The notes under the pieces are model-generated. The model was not told where the DNA came from and made no database searches. It saw only the letters and a list, made by a program, of their open reading frames with translations. From Lentimicrobiaceae bacterium (lineage in GTDB: Bacteria > Bacteroidota > Bacteroidia > Bacteroidales > F082), in contig JAISHW010000052.1 in NCBI GenBank assembly GCA_031262365.1, positions 1 through 64,000 on the forward strand: 64,000 nt of DNA. The letters run 5' to 3'. The translations under genes and the position numbers were made by a program. Positions 16,650 through 25,852 of the stretch are shown one piece after another; the first letter of the stretch is position 1, and each line of letters starts with the position of its first letter.

Positions 16650-17699
16650 CTACAAAATCAACATAGCATCGCCAAAAGTAAAGAAGCGGTATTTTTCGGC
16701 TACGGCTTCTTTGTAAGCTTTCATCAGAAAGTCGTATCCGGCAAAAGCTGCTACTTCCATCATCATTGGTGATTTTGGAAGGTGGAAATTGGTTACCATT
16801 GAATTTGCTACGGAAAAATCGTAAGGCGGAAAAATGAATTTATTTGTCCAACCGGCATAAGATTTTACTTTACCTGATATGATTACAGCCGACTCTAAAG
16901 CTTTCATTGTTGTTGTGCCGATGGCGCAAACTGAACTTCTACGAGCATTTGTTTGGTTAATGATTTGTGCGTTTTCTTCATCGATGAACATCTCTTCCGA
17001 ATCCATTTTATGTTTCGTAAGGTCTTCTACTTCAATGGTTCTGAAATTTCCCATTCCGGTATGTAACGTTATTTCGGCAAACGAAACACCAATCAGTTCG
17101 AGGCGTTTCATCAACGATTTGCTGAAATGCAAGCCTGCTGTCGGCGCAGCAATAGCTCCTTCGTTTTTAGCATATATTGTTTGGTAATTTTCTTCGTCTT
17201 CCGGTTCGACCGGTCTATTGTGAATTTTCGGAATCGGTGTTTCGCCAAGTGTTTGAATCGTTTTTTTAAACTCTTCATAAGGTCCGTCGAACAAAAAACG
17301 TAAAGTCCGTCCGCGCGAAGTGGTGTTGTCGATTACTTCGGCGACTAATGAATCGTCTTCGCCGAAATAAAGTTTGTTGCCTATTCTGATTTTACGTGCC
17401 GGATCGACCAATACGTCCCAAAGGCGGCTTTCGTGGTTTAATTCGCGAAGCAAGAATACTTCTATTTTGGCACCTGTTTTTTCTTTTTCGCCATACAAAC
17501 GAGCGGGAAAAACTTTTGTGTTGTTCAAAACAAAGAGGTCGCCATCTTTGAAATATTCCAAAATATCTTTAAATGAGCGGTGTTCGATTGTTTGATCCTT
17601 TCTATTAAGAACCATCAAACGCGATTCGTCGCGATTTTTTGCAGGATGATTTGCGATGAGTTCCGGAGGAAGGTTGTACTTAAATTGTGATAGTTTCAT
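16650..17699 (-). CDS. queA: S-adenosylmethionine:tRNA ribosyltransferase-isomerase
   Basis: A 349-residue enzyme that transfers and isomerises the ribosyl part of SAM onto preQ1-tRNA, making epoxyqueuosine at position 34. It is recognisable from [18 protein letters not shown] at the start, the family blocks [13 protein letters not shown] and [10 protein letters not shown], and the C-terminal [10 protein letters not shown]. Length is typical. The other queuosine genes are not in this window. Confidence 0.96.
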   Translation of the reverse strand: MKLSQFKYNLPPELIANHPAKNRDESRLMVLNRKDQTIEHRSFKDILEYFKDGDLFVLNNTKVFPARLYGEKEKTGAKIEVFLLRELNHESRLWDVLVDPARKIRIGNKLYFGEDDSLVAEVIDNTTSRGRTLRFLFDGPYEEFKKTIQTLGETPIPKIHNRPVEPEDEENYQTIYAKNEGAIAAPTAGLHFSKSLMKRLELIGVSFAEITLHTGMGNFRTIEVEDLTKHKMDSEEMFIDEENAQIINQTNARRSSVCAIGTTTMKALESAVIISGKVKSYAGWTNKFIFPPYDFSVANSMVTNFHLPKSPMMMEVAAFAGYDFLMKAYKEAVAEKYRFFTFGDAMLIL

Positions 17700-17736
17700 T
17701 ATTATTGCTGTTTATACTGTAATTAAACCTCTGGTT

Positions 17737-18810
17737 TTATAGAAGATCTATAATGTTAAAATCAATAAGTTTGTTTGCAATTTCTTCGGGTGTTGGCAAT
17801 ACATTTTTATAATTTTCTGGTAATGTCGAAGATAAACTATATGTAGCAACGCCTATTGGTTTTTTTGAATCTTTTAATGCATATTCTACTGTTGTTCTTT
17901 TCTTTGATTTACAAATAATTATACCTATTGCCTCATTTTCGTGCGGAAGTTTTATACGGTCATTCAAAATATTCAAGTAAAATTCCATTTTTCCTTTGTA
18001 TTCGGGAATAAATTTGCCTATTTTTAACTCAACAGCGACTAAACACTGTAAACGTCTATGAAACAGCAGTAAATCAATAAAATATTCTTCTTCATCTATT
18101 TCTATGCGATACTGATTACCAATAAAAGCAAAATCACCATCAAATTCAATGAGAAATGCTCTAATGTTTTTAATCAACGCTTGTTCTAAATCATATTCTG
18201 AATGTTCGTTTAATAAATTTGTGAAACTAAAATTATATTCATCTTTTACGGCTAATATTGCTTGCTTTTTAATTTTATCCGGCAAAGTTTTGTCAAAATT
18301 TGTTTGTCCAAGTAGATAATTTTCGTATGTTTTTAACTCTACTTTGTTTATAAGAACGTCCTTTGTCCAACCAAATTTTTTAGTCGCTAAAATATAAAAT
18401 TGCCTTTCTTGTAAATCTTTACATTTAGCCATAATAACTAAATGTTTCGACCAACTAATTTCTGCAACTAATGGTTGCAGAATTTCATTTCCTTGATATT
18501 CAGCATAAAATTGTTGCATATACCAAATGTTGCGAGAACTAAAACCCAAAATACCCGGAAATTCTTTTTGTAAATCTTCTGCCAATCTTTCTACAATAGA
18601 TTTTCCCCATCCTAAAATCTGTTGTTTTTCTGTAATATTACGACCAATATCCCAATATAGTTGAATAATTTCATGATTTACAATTTTCGCAATTTCGTAC
18701 CGACTTCTGTGAATACGTTCTTTTATCTCAACTAAAAATTGATGATAATCGTTTGAATTGCTTATGTTTTGAATATTTGGCATACCGACATTTCTAAAAT
18801 GCAAAGACAT
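17737..18810 (-). CDS. PDDEXK nuclease domain protein (YhcG/DUF1016)
   Basis: A 357-residue protein of the YhcG family. The N-terminal DUF1016 half (about 20-175) is helical and contains YWDIGRNI and GFSSRNIWYMQQFY. The C-terminal half is a PD-(D/E)xK nuclease fold with YFIDLLLFHRRL and VAVELK (the D...ExK triad). A second ATG at 18783 (MPNIQNIS) is an alternative start. The family is widespread and often linked to mobile or defence loci. Here it stands alone with no methylase or toxin partner, and its function is unproven. Confidence 0.88.
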   Translation of the reverse strand: MSLHFRNVGMPNIQNISNSNDYHQFLVEIKERIHRSRYEIAKIVNHEIIQLYWDIGRNITEKQQILGWGKSIVERLAEDLQKEFPGILGFSSRNIWYMQQFYAEYQGNEILQPLVAEISWSKHLVIMAKCKDLQERQFYILATKKFGWTKDVLINKVELKTYENYLLGQTNFDKTLPDKIKKQAILAVKDEYNFSFTNLLNEHSEYDLEQALIKNIRAFLIEFDGDFAFIGNQYRIEIDEEEYFIDLLLFHRRLQCLVAVELKIGKFIPEYKGKMEFYLNILNDRIKLPHENEAIGIIICKSKKRTTVEYALKDSKKPIGVATYSLSSTLPENYKNVLPTPEEIANKLIDFNIIDLL

Positions 18811-18999
18811 CGCTTTTTTGAATAATCAAAATAAACATGAAAAATTTTGTTGTGTTTATTTGATACAAATTTATGGGTAGCGATTTGTAAAAATTACTTC
18901 CCGGCTTGTTTTTTTTGGCGTTTCTGCGCATTAACGACAAATACAAAGCCGACTAAGGCTACTAAAATATAAAAAAAATTTTACCATTTTTTAAAAAAT

Positions 19000-19059
19000 T
19001 TCGTTGTGATGTAAAGCATCATTAGAAAAAAAATCTGAACAAATTTACATCATAACGAA
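19000..19059 (-). terminator. Long hairpin downstream of truB
   Basis: Two 16-bp arms (TTCGTTGTGATGTAAA and its complement with one mismatch) are separated by 28 nt. On the minus strand the hairpin is followed by a T-rich tract (TTTTTTAAAAAATGG), so it could end the ftsX-truB transcript. The long loop is unusual for a terminator. The rest of 18811-19083 holds only a TAAATTTG -7-like element at 18866-18873 for the nuclease gene. Confidence 0.45.
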
Positions 19060-19083
19060 GGCTTTGTCAATATAAATTTTTTT

Positions 19084-19815
19084 TTACGTTTCTAACTGCT
19101 TGGAACTGTCGATAATTAATTTTTTTAAATCTTCGATTTTCCACGCATTTTCTATCAAAAAGTCGCCTATTTGCGTTCGTCGAAGTGAGGTCATGCAAGC
19201 ACCGTTTTGTAATGCTTTTCCAAAATCGTGTACCAAGCTGCGAATGTAAGTTCCTTTGCTGCAGTTGACATAAAACGATAATTCGGGAAAATTTGTCGTA
19301 TCAACAGTAAATTCGTTGATGCGTATCGGACGCGGAGTTAGTTTCACATCTTCTTTTTTTCGTGCGTAATCAAAAGCGCGTTTCCCATCGATTTTAATTG
19401 CCGAATAAATCGGCGGAATTTGTTCTATAACGCCTATAAATTGTTTTCTGACTTGCTCGATTCGTTCCGGTGTTATTGTATCGACAAAAAAATGTGCATC
19501 AGGCTTGCTTTCTAAATCGTAAGTTGGCGTTGTAATGCCTAATTGCATGGTTCCTTCATAAATTTTATCCATGCCTTGGTAATTGTCAATTTGTTTGGTT
19601 TGTTTTCCGGTACAAAGAATCAGTAAGCCGGTTGCAAGTGGGTCGAGTGTGCCGGCATGACCTACTTTCAGTTTTCCGATTCCATAAAATCTTTTGATAA
19701 GCGAACGAATAAAATTTACGACATCAAACGAAGTCCAATCGGTTGGTTTATCAATCAAGATGACTTCGCCGACTTGAAAATTCGGTTTTCTATCAGCTGT
19801 TAAAAAATCGGTCAT
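19084..19815 (-). CDS. truB: tRNA pseudouridine(55) synthase
   Basis: A 243-residue enzyme forming pseudouridine 55 in the T-loop of tRNAs. The catalytic motif KVGHAGTLDPLATGLL holds the aspartate. The N-terminal ILIDKPTDWTSFD and the YEGTMQLG block are also seen. The open frame extends to 19872, but the ATG at 19815 fits the family N-terminus and overlaps the uppP stop by one base (TAATG). Confidence 0.95.
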   Translation of the reverse strand: MTDFLTADRKPNFQVGEVILIDKPTDWTSFDVVNFIRSLIKRFYGIGKLKVGHAGTLDPLATGLLILCTGKQTKQIDNYQGMDKIYEGTMQLGITTPTYDLESKPDAHFFVDTITPERIEQVRKQFIGVIEQIPPIYSAIKIDGKRAFDYARKKEDVKLTPRPIRINEFTVDTTNFPELSFYVNCSKGTYIRSLVHDFGKALQNGACMTSLRRTQIGDFLIENAWKIEDLKKLIIDSSKQLET

Positions 19816-20609
19816 TAGCTCAGAAAAATGAGTGAAACCAAACCCATGATGAGGCAATAAACAGCAAACCAAATCAGTTTGCCGCGTTTCACAATATTAA
19901 TCATTACTTTACAAGCAAATAAGCCCGATAAAAACGCCGCTACAAAACCCGAAATCAAAGCTATGGTAGAGATTCCTGATGCTTCAGGTGTAAATTCGCC
20001 TTTGATTAAGCTCAAAAACGATTCACCTAAAATAGGAATCAGAACCATTAAGAACGAAAATTTTGCTATTTCTTCTTTTTTGTCGCCAAGCAATAATCCG
20101 GTCGAAATGGTTGTTCCTGATCGCGATAAACCGGGCAAAACAGCTATCGATTGTGCAATTCCGATAATGAATGCGTCTAAATAAGTTATCGAACGTTTTC
20201 CTGATTTTTTAAAAAAAGATAGTGTCAACAATATGGCTGTTACTAACAACATCATTCCGACCAAAAATACGCCCTCGCCAAAAAGTGCTTCGACTTCGTC
20301 TTTAAAAAACAATCCGACAATCAAAATAGGAATTATTGAAATACCTATTTTCAAAATGTATTGTGTTTCTTCGTTGTATTGAAATTTTAAACCACCTAAT
20401 AGTAGTTTTAGAATTTCTTGACGAAAAACAACTAATGTGCTGAATACCGTGGCGGCATGAACGACTACTTCGAATGTTGTTGCGGCATCTGGATTGATTT
20501 CGACACCAAGAAGTGCTTTTCCGATGATGATATGACCGCTACTGCTTACAGGCAAAAATTCTGTTAGTCCTTGAACGATTCCAAGTATAATTGCTTGAAT
20601 AACATCCAT
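19815..20609 (-). CDS. uppP: Undecaprenyl-diphosphate phosphatase
   Basis: A 264-residue inner-membrane enzyme (BacA family) that recycles undecaprenyl pyrophosphate to the carrier used for cell-wall and LPS glycans. It carries EFLPVSSSGHIIIG and PGLSRSGTTIS, the two catalytic signatures, plus about eight hydrophobic helices. It is the third gene of the ftsX-DUF3098-uppP-truB operon, an arrangement familiar in Bacteroidota. Confidence 0.96.
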   Translation of the reverse strand: MDVIQAIILGIVQGLTEFLPVSSSGHIIIGKALLGVEINPDAATTFEVVVHAATVFSTLVVFRQEILKLLLGGLKFQYNEETQYILKIGISIIPILIVGLFFKDEVEALFGEGVFLVGMMLLVTAILLTLSFFKKSGKRSITYLDAFIIGIAQSIAVLPGLSRSGTTISTGLLLGDKKEEIAKFSFLMVLIPILGESFLSLIKGEFTPEASGISTIALISGFVAAFLSGLFACKVMINIVKRGKLIWFAVYCLIMGLVSLIFLS

Positions 20610-20612
20610 TTT

Positions 20613-20873
20613 TTATTTTTTTGATTTTCTCATTATAGCGTAAATTTCGATGCAAAAACCTAAAAGCACTAATATAGGTGCTAAAGTTATGCGGCGAAAG
20701 TCAAAAATAGCATCGCTAAAAACATCTGGATTGTCAGAACCACCACCGATCATTAAAATAAAACCAAGAGCTACAACGACTAATCCTATAAGTACCCAAA
20801 TATAGTTTTCGCGTGTAAAAACGAATGTTTTTTCATCTGATTTTTTTTCTTTTTGCTGATTCAATTGAGCCAT
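20613..20873 (-). CDS. DUF3098 small membrane protein
   Basis: An 86-residue protein with a charged N-terminus, a short conserved FTRENYIWVLIG stretch and two transmembrane helices (about 27-44 and 65-81). It belongs to the DUF3098 family, usually found between ftsX and uppP in Bacteroidota. The molecular function is unknown. It is 3 bp from uppP and 22 bp from ftsX. Confidence 0.88.
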   Translation of the reverse strand: MAQLNQQKEKKSDEKTFVFTRENYIWVLIGLVVVALGFILMIGGGSDNPDVFSDAIFDFRRITLAPILVLLGFCIEIYAIMRKSKK

Positions 20874-20895
20874 TCTATGTAATTTTTATTGTATT

Positions 20896-21780
20896 TTAAA
20901 TGTGTAATTTATTGGTATCCATTCGCAAATATTTATTCAACGAAAAATACGTACAAATACCTGTAAGCAACATACCTAAAACAATGACACTTACGTAAAT
21001 TATAAGTAATGTTTCGGTATTGTGAAGGAGCATTAATTCAGGAATATTTTTTACTAAAATATACAAAACGCCCGAAAGCATTCCTACGGCTAACAACGCA
21101 CCGATGAGTCCTTGTAAAATTCCTGAAATAATAAAAGGTTTTCTGATGAATGTTTTTGTTGCACCTACAAGTTGCATGCTTCGTATCAACAAACGCTTGG
21201 CGTAAACCGAAAGTCGAATCGTATTATTTATCAAAGCAAGTGCTATGACCAATAGCAAAGAACTCATTCCAAGCAAAACAATTCCTATTCGTCGCACATT
21301 TTGGTTGATTAGATGTACTAATGATTTTTGGTAATATACTTCTTTCACATCGGTATTCATCAAAATTTGTTGTTCTATTTTTGCTAAACTGTCGTTGTTT
21401 GCCCAAGCAGCTTTAAAACGTACATCAATCGAAGGCAATAAAGGATTTTCTTCGTCGCCCAACCATTTGACAAAATCTTCGCCTAAATCGTTGCTAAGCC
21501 GTTTGATGGTTTCTTCTTGCGAAATATATTCGGTCGATTTGACATAAGGCGTTGCGTCTAATGTTTTTTGTAGTTTAACAATACCAGCTTCTTTTACGCC
21601 TTTGTTAATAATGATTTCAAAACCAATGTTTTCTTTAATGTGATTTGATAATATTTGTGCGTGAACAAGTAACACCGAAAATAATCCTAACATAAACAAT
21701 ACCAACATAATACTAATTACAGAAATAAAATACGATCCTGTAATTTGTCGTTGTGTGTATGTATTTTCGTTCGTATTCAT
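20896..21780 (-). CDS. ftsX: Cell division protein FtsX (ABC permease)
   Basis: A 294-residue membrane protein that with FtsE regulates septal peptidoglycan hydrolases. It has an N-terminal transmembrane helix, an extracytoplasmic domain (about 55-160) and three C-terminal helices with the FtsX signature (RLLIRSMQLVGATKTFIRKPF). No ftsE is adjacent. First gene of the operon running to truB. Confidence 0.9.
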   Translation of the reverse strand: MNTNENTYTQRQITGSYFISVISIMLVLFMLGLFSVLLVHAQILSNHIKENIGFEIIINKGVKEAGIVKLQKTLDATPYVKSTEYISQEETIKRLSNDLGEDFVKWLGDEENPLLPSIDVRFKAAWANNDSLAKIEQQILMNTDVKEVYYQKSLVHLINQNVRRIGIVLLGMSSLLLVIALALINNTIRLSVYAKRLLIRSMQLVGATKTFIRKPFIISGILQGLIGALLAVGMLSGVLYILVKNIPELMLLHNTETLLIIYVSVIVLGMLLTGICTYFSLNKYLRMDTNKLHI

Positions 21781-21797
21781 GAAAATGATGAACTATT

Positions 21798-22343
21798 TCA
21801 AAAAGATTCATTGCTTACCTGACGACCTGATGCTGTTCTTGTTTTTTGATCGTATTTTGACACGTCTTCTTTTTGAACTTTCAGATAAATAGGAGTTTTT
21901 TTATTTGCTTCAAAATAAAAGAAAGCAGAATCGTACAGAACACGACCGTAAGGACCATCGAACGCTATTGCCGACAATTCGTATTGTTCAGAATTACGTT
22001 TAAAAATCAATTTTTTATTGTCGTCGTCTTCAAACGAAATATCTAAAGTTGATCCTGTAAGATTGACACAAACACCGGGTGTTTCTTTTTTTATTGTTAT
22101 TATTTCTACTACTTTTCCTTTTTCGAAACTGATTCGTCCATCTTCGATTCGTGTCGAATCGGTACTGCTATTGCGTTGTAATACAATATCTTTCGAATTA
22201 TAAAACTGAATATCTTTTATATCTAATCCGTGTTTTTCAACTTGATTTCGAAGTGTTTGTGTAAACATTATTTTATTCGATGAGCAAGATACAATAAGTA
22301 ATGTAAATACTGAAATGAATAGAATTGATTTTATTGTTTTCAT
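21798..22343 (-). CDS. Putative lipoprotein, unknown function
   Basis: A 181-residue protein with a lipobox (LLIVSC, Cys at about 20) and so probably membrane-anchored in the periplasm. The rest is predicted beta-rich, with no motif I recognise. The stop of nadA is 2 nt upstream, and ftsX is 17 nt beyond on the other side, so it sits in a long leftward transcript nadA to truB. Confidence 0.75.
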   Translation of the reverse strand: MKTIKSILFISVFTLLIVSCSSNKIMFTQTLRNQVEKHGLDIKDIQFYNSKDIVLQRNSSTDSTRIEDGRISFEKGKVVEIITIKKETPGVCVNLTGSTLDISFEDDDNKKLIFKRNSEQYELSAIAFDGPYGRVLYDSAFFYFEANKKTPIYLKVQKEDVSKYDQKTRTASGRQVSNESF

Positions 22344-22345
22344 AT

Positions 22346-23287
22346 TTATTTCTTTATAAGCCCCAAATTTAGAGAAATTTCTAACATTCTTTCAATCGGT
22401 TTGATTGCTTTTTTCATAACCGAATCAGAAAGTTCTATTTTGTATTTTTCATTTTTCATGGCATCGTACAATTTTTCTAACGTAATACGCTTCATATACG
22501 GACAATTATTGCAATTGCATGTAGCATCGGCTGGAACTATAAGAAATATTTTTTCGGGCGATTGTTTTTGCATTTCGTACAAAATTCCCGATTCAGTTGC
22601 CACGATGTATTTTTTAGAGTTGTCGGTTTTTGTAAAATTCAACATGGCAGTCGTCGATCCTACAAAATCAGCCAATTCCAATACTGCCGCTTTACATTCG
22701 GGATGTGCAATCACTTTTGCATCTGGATTTTTTAATTTCAGCTCAATGATGTTTTCTGTTTTTATCAAATCATGTACTTCGCAACTTCCGTCCCACAACA
22801 CCATGTTGCGACCTGTAACGTTATTGATGTAAGCACCTAAATTTTTATCCGGAGCAAAAACTATTTTTTCATCTTTCGGAAACGATTCTACAATTTGAAT
22901 AGCATTTCCCGAAGTACAAATCACGTCGGAAAGCGTTTTTATATCGGCTGTACAATTGATATACGAAATAACTTTATGATCGGGATAATTTCTTAAAAAA
23001 AACTCAAAATCTTTTTTAGGACAACTGTCGGCAAGTGAACATCCGGCTTCGAGATCGGGAATTAAAACAGTTTTTTTAGGATTTAATATTTTAGCTGTTT
23101 CTGCCATGAAATGCACACCTGCAAAAACAATTACATTGGCTTTTGTTTGCGCCGCTTGTTGTGCCAATCCTAAGCTATCACCAATATAATCAGCTATTTG
23201 CTGTATTTCTGCTTCTTGATAAAAATGTGCCAAAATAATTGCATCTTTGTCTTTTCGAAGCCTGTTAATTTCCGTTACAAAATCCAT
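22346..23287 (-). CDS. nadA: Quinolinate synthase
   Basis: A 313-residue [4Fe-4S] enzyme condensing iminoaspartate with dihydroxyacetone phosphate for NAD synthesis. Typical features are AHFYQEAEIQQIADYIGDS, GVHFMAETAKIL, PDLEAGCSLADSC, AHPEC and the C-terminal CNCNNCPYMK. The three cluster cysteines are present. nadB and nadC are not in the window. It borders the AT-rich gene-free region. Confidence 0.96.
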   Translation of the reverse strand: MDFVTEINRLRKDKDAIILAHFYQEAEIQQIADYIGDSLGLAQQAAQTKANVIVFAGVHFMAETAKILNPKKTVLIPDLEAGCSLADSCPKKDFEFFLRNYPDHKVISYINCTADIKTLSDVICTSGNAIQIVESFPKDEKIVFAPDKNLGAYINNVTGRNMVLWDGSCEVHDLIKTENIIELKLKNPDAKVIAHPECKAAVLELADFVGSTTAMLNFTKTDNSKKYIVATESGILYEMQKQSPEKIFLIVPADATCNCNNCPYMKRITLEKLYDAMKNEKYKIELSDSVMKKAIKPIERMLEISLNLGLIKK

Positions 23288-23306
23288 AAACCGTTTTTTT
23301 CAGAAA

Positions 23307-23314
23307 CAAATGTA
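23307..23314 (-). promoter_or_regulatory. -7 element TACATTTG of nadA
   Basis: TAnnTTTG match on the minus strand, 19 nt before the nadA ATG. It would start the nadA to truB transcript. Confidence 0.5.
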
Positions 23315-23974
23315 ACACAAATTCAACATTTAAAAGTGAAAGCCGTTCAAACGCATCGTTATGATATTTTTTTATAAAAAAATATGCTTATTATTATATA
23401 ACAGTTGTTAATATGTGGATATTTTTTATAAAAAAATTTGGATTAAAAAGTTATCATAACTTATTCACAATAATTGATTGAATATTTTTTTTAATGCTTT
23501 GTTTTTCAGATAATTATTAAAAATTATAATTTAGAATCGATTATTAATATAAAAAAAGTAAGTTAGGTTGGTTGTATAAATAGATAACTCATTAATAATA
23601 AAGTACTTTGAATGTTTTTTTATGAATGTTTTGAAACTAAAAAATATATTTTTATTGAAAAATATATTAAAAGTTTTATTTATAGTTGTTGAAAACTTTT
23701 ATTGTTTTAAGGGGTGTTTTTTGTTAATAAAAGGACTTATAAATAACTTAAAAAACGAGGTTTATCAACATAAAAGTTTTTGTTGCGTATAAAAAGTTTG
23801 ATTTGAAAACTTTTTTAAAAAAGAAGTAACAGATAATAAGGCATATTAACATATTTTTTGTTGATAAGTTTTAACAAGCACAAATTCAAAGTGTTTTATT
23901 TGTTTAGAAATTTATGATTCATTCTAAACAACTCATTATTAATACACCTGTGAATATTTTTTTAGTAAAAATAA

Positions 23975-23982
23975 TACCTTTG
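23975..23982 (+). promoter_or_regulatory. -7 element TACCTTTG of rpiB
   Basis: TAnnTTTG match 26 nt before the rpiB ATG at 24009. Confidence 0.5.
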
Positions 23983-24008
23983 TAAAACTTTATAAACAAC
24001 CTTTAAAA

Positions 24009-24446
24009 ATGAAAAAAGTAATACCGATAGCAAGCGACCATGGTGGTTTTGAAATGAAAGAATACATAAAGAATCGCCTTGAAAACGAAGGATTTGAAAT
24101 AATTGATTTTGGAACTTTTTCGAACGAAAGTGTTGATTATCCGGATATGATACATCCGTTGGCGCATGCAATTGCAACCGAACAATACGAACTCGGAATT
24201 ATTCTTTGCGGAAGTGGAAACGGTGTTCAGATGACTGCCAACAAACATCCAAACGTGCGTGCTGCATTGTGCTGGAATATAGAAATAGCAAAATTTGCTC
24301 GCGAACATACCAACGCAAACGTCATTGCGCTTCCCGGACGTTTTATTCCGTTCGATTTAGCTTTCGAAATGGTAAAAATATTTTTAAATACTTCATTTTC
24401 AGGAGGTAGACACGAATTACGTGTAAAAAAAATTGGACTTTTTTAA
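24009..24446 (+). CDS. rpiB: Ribose-5-phosphate isomerase B
   Basis: A 145-residue enzyme of the RpiB/LacAB fold that interconverts ribose 5-phosphate and ribulose 5-phosphate. It has IASDHGGFEMKEYI at the start, the catalytic cysteine in ILCGSGNGVQMTANK, and RAALCW followed by REHTNANV. Full family length. The next gene begins 15 nt after the stop, so the two are likely co-transcribed. Confidence 0.95.
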   Translation: MKKVIPIASDHGGFEMKEYIKNRLENEGFEIIDFGTFSNESVDYPDMIHPLAHAIATEQYELGIILCGSGNGVQMTANKHPNVRAALCWNIEIAKFAREHTNANVIALPGRFIPFDLAFEMVKIFLNTSFSGGRHELRVKKIGLF

Positions 24447-24461
24447 TGCAAAGTTGATAAC

Positions 24462-25832
24462 ATGAGCGAACAATTTTCAGCATACATACGTAACATTGAA
24501 AAAGTAAGTTTTGATAAATCGTTTCAAAAAAAATGGGATTCTAATATCGAAAAGCACGAAAAAAATGTTTTAAAAGCTAAAAACAATTATAACGATGTCA
24601 AATTAGCTCGTTTGCGTGCCGCGTTTATTAGTCAAAAATCACAAAAGCAATTAGATGATTTGCTCATACAATTTGATTCTAACTTCACGCAAAATGGCGG
24701 TAAAGTATTATGGGCGCGAAATTCACGAGAAGCCGTTAGTTTTGTTTTAGATAGTATCGAAAAAGCTGTAAATAAAAAAATAATTTGTTCTAAATCTTTT
24801 TTATACAAAGAGATAGACTTAGAAAATGCTTTTAAAAAGAAAAAAATAACGTGCACAGAAACCAATTTAGACAACTTTATTCTACAAAGCAAAGTAGATA
24901 AATCGCCTGAATGTACGAATGCTTCGTTACATTTATCAAAGTCGGAAATTAACGAAATACTGACGGAAAAATATGGCTTAAAAGAAGACAGTACACCTGA
25001 AGAAATGATTCGTTTTATGTGCAACGAACTTAAAAACGATTTCGATTTGGCAGGTATTTCGCTTACGGGAGCAAACTTTTTACTTGCTGATATAGGTGGT
25101 GTTGTACTTATCGAAAACGAAGGAAACATCTTAAAATCGACCGCTACAACCGATTTGCACATTGTTTTAGCCGGAATCGATAAAATTATTCCTTCGATAG
25201 AAGATTTAGACACTATTTTGCCTTTATTATCGACTTATTCGAGCGGGCAACTGATGACGGCTTTTAGTTCAATAACAACAGGAGCTGCTGGCGACGAAAA
25301 CGGACCGCAGCAAATGATTGTCATTTTGGTAGATAACAACCGTTCCGAATTACTCTCAAGAAGTCAACAACGTGCTGCTTTAGCGTGTATCAAATGCGGT
25401 TCGTGTCAAAATGTTTGTCCGGTTTACCGCACGATAGGAAGTTCGAGCTACGGCGTAACGTATTCGGGTCCGATCGGTATTGTTATCGAACCGATTATGA
25501 AAGGATTCGAAAATTACGGTCATTTGAGTTTCGCGTGTACCATGTGTAAAAAATGCGACGATGTTTGTCCGGTTAATATTCCGTTGAGCAAATTAATCAT
25601 TAAAAACAGGGAAGAAATTTTCGGTCATAAAATAGCTTCTTCACCCAATACTTTCGCGATGAAAAAACTGATAAAATGGTTATTGAGTCGCAGAAAGATG
25701 GATTTATTTGGTGCTGGAGTTAAAAACTATTTACTGAAACATTTTTTTGCTAAACAATGGGGAAATAGAAGACAACTTCCTGTAATTCAAACTAAATCAT
25801 TCAGCCAACAATGGCGCGAAAAAAATAAGTAA
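24462..25832 (+). CDS. lutB: LutB/LldF-family iron-sulfur protein
   Basis: A 456-residue cytoplasmic protein of the LutB family, which takes part in L-lactate oxidation. The N-terminal LUD domain contains TGANFLLADIGGVVLIENEG. Two [4Fe-4S] motifs follow, CIKCGSCQNVCP and CTMCKKCDDVCP. LutA and LutC normally complete the complex, but neither is adjacent. The assignment to lactate use rests on family membership only. Confidence 0.85.
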   Translation: MSEQFSAYIRNIEKVSFDKSFQKKWDSNIEKHEKNVLKAKNNYNDVKLARLRAAFISQKSQKQLDDLLIQFDSNFTQNGGKVLWARNSREAVSFVLDSIEKAVNKKIICSKSFLYKEIDLENAFKKKKITCTETNLDNFILQSKVDKSPECTNASLHLSKSEINEILTEKYGLKEDSTPEEMIRFMCNELKNDFDLAGISLTGANFLLADIGGVVLIENEGNILKSTATTDLHIVLAGIDKIIPSIEDLDTILPLLSTYSSGQLMTAFSSITTGAAGDENGPQQMIVILVDNNRSELLSRSQQRAALACIKCGSCQNVCPVYRTIGSSSYGVTYSGPIGIVIEPIMKGFENYGHLSFACTMCKKCDDVCPVNIPLSKLIIKNREEIFGHKIASSPNTFAMKKLIKWLLSRRKMDLFGAGVKNYLLKHFFAKQWGNRRQLPVIQTKSFSQQWREKNK

Positions 25833-25852
25833 CTTACAACTTACACGTTGAT

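Larger units (their letters stand above)
23288..24008. other. AT-rich gene-free region, candidate replication origin
   Basis: About 720 bp without a credible gene and with a strikingly high A+T content. DnaA-box-like 9-mers lie at 23414-23422 (complement ATATCCACA), 23461-23469 (TTATTCACA), 23762-23770 (TTATCAACA), 23859-23867 (complement TTATCAACA) and 23949-23957 (complement ATATTCACA). A perfect 22-bp A/T palindrome spans 23364-23385, and repeated AAAAATATATT words near 23640-23670 would suit an unwinding element. To the left nearly all genes read left, and the first two to the right read right. dnaA is not nearby. Origin function is inferred. Confidence 0.45.
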
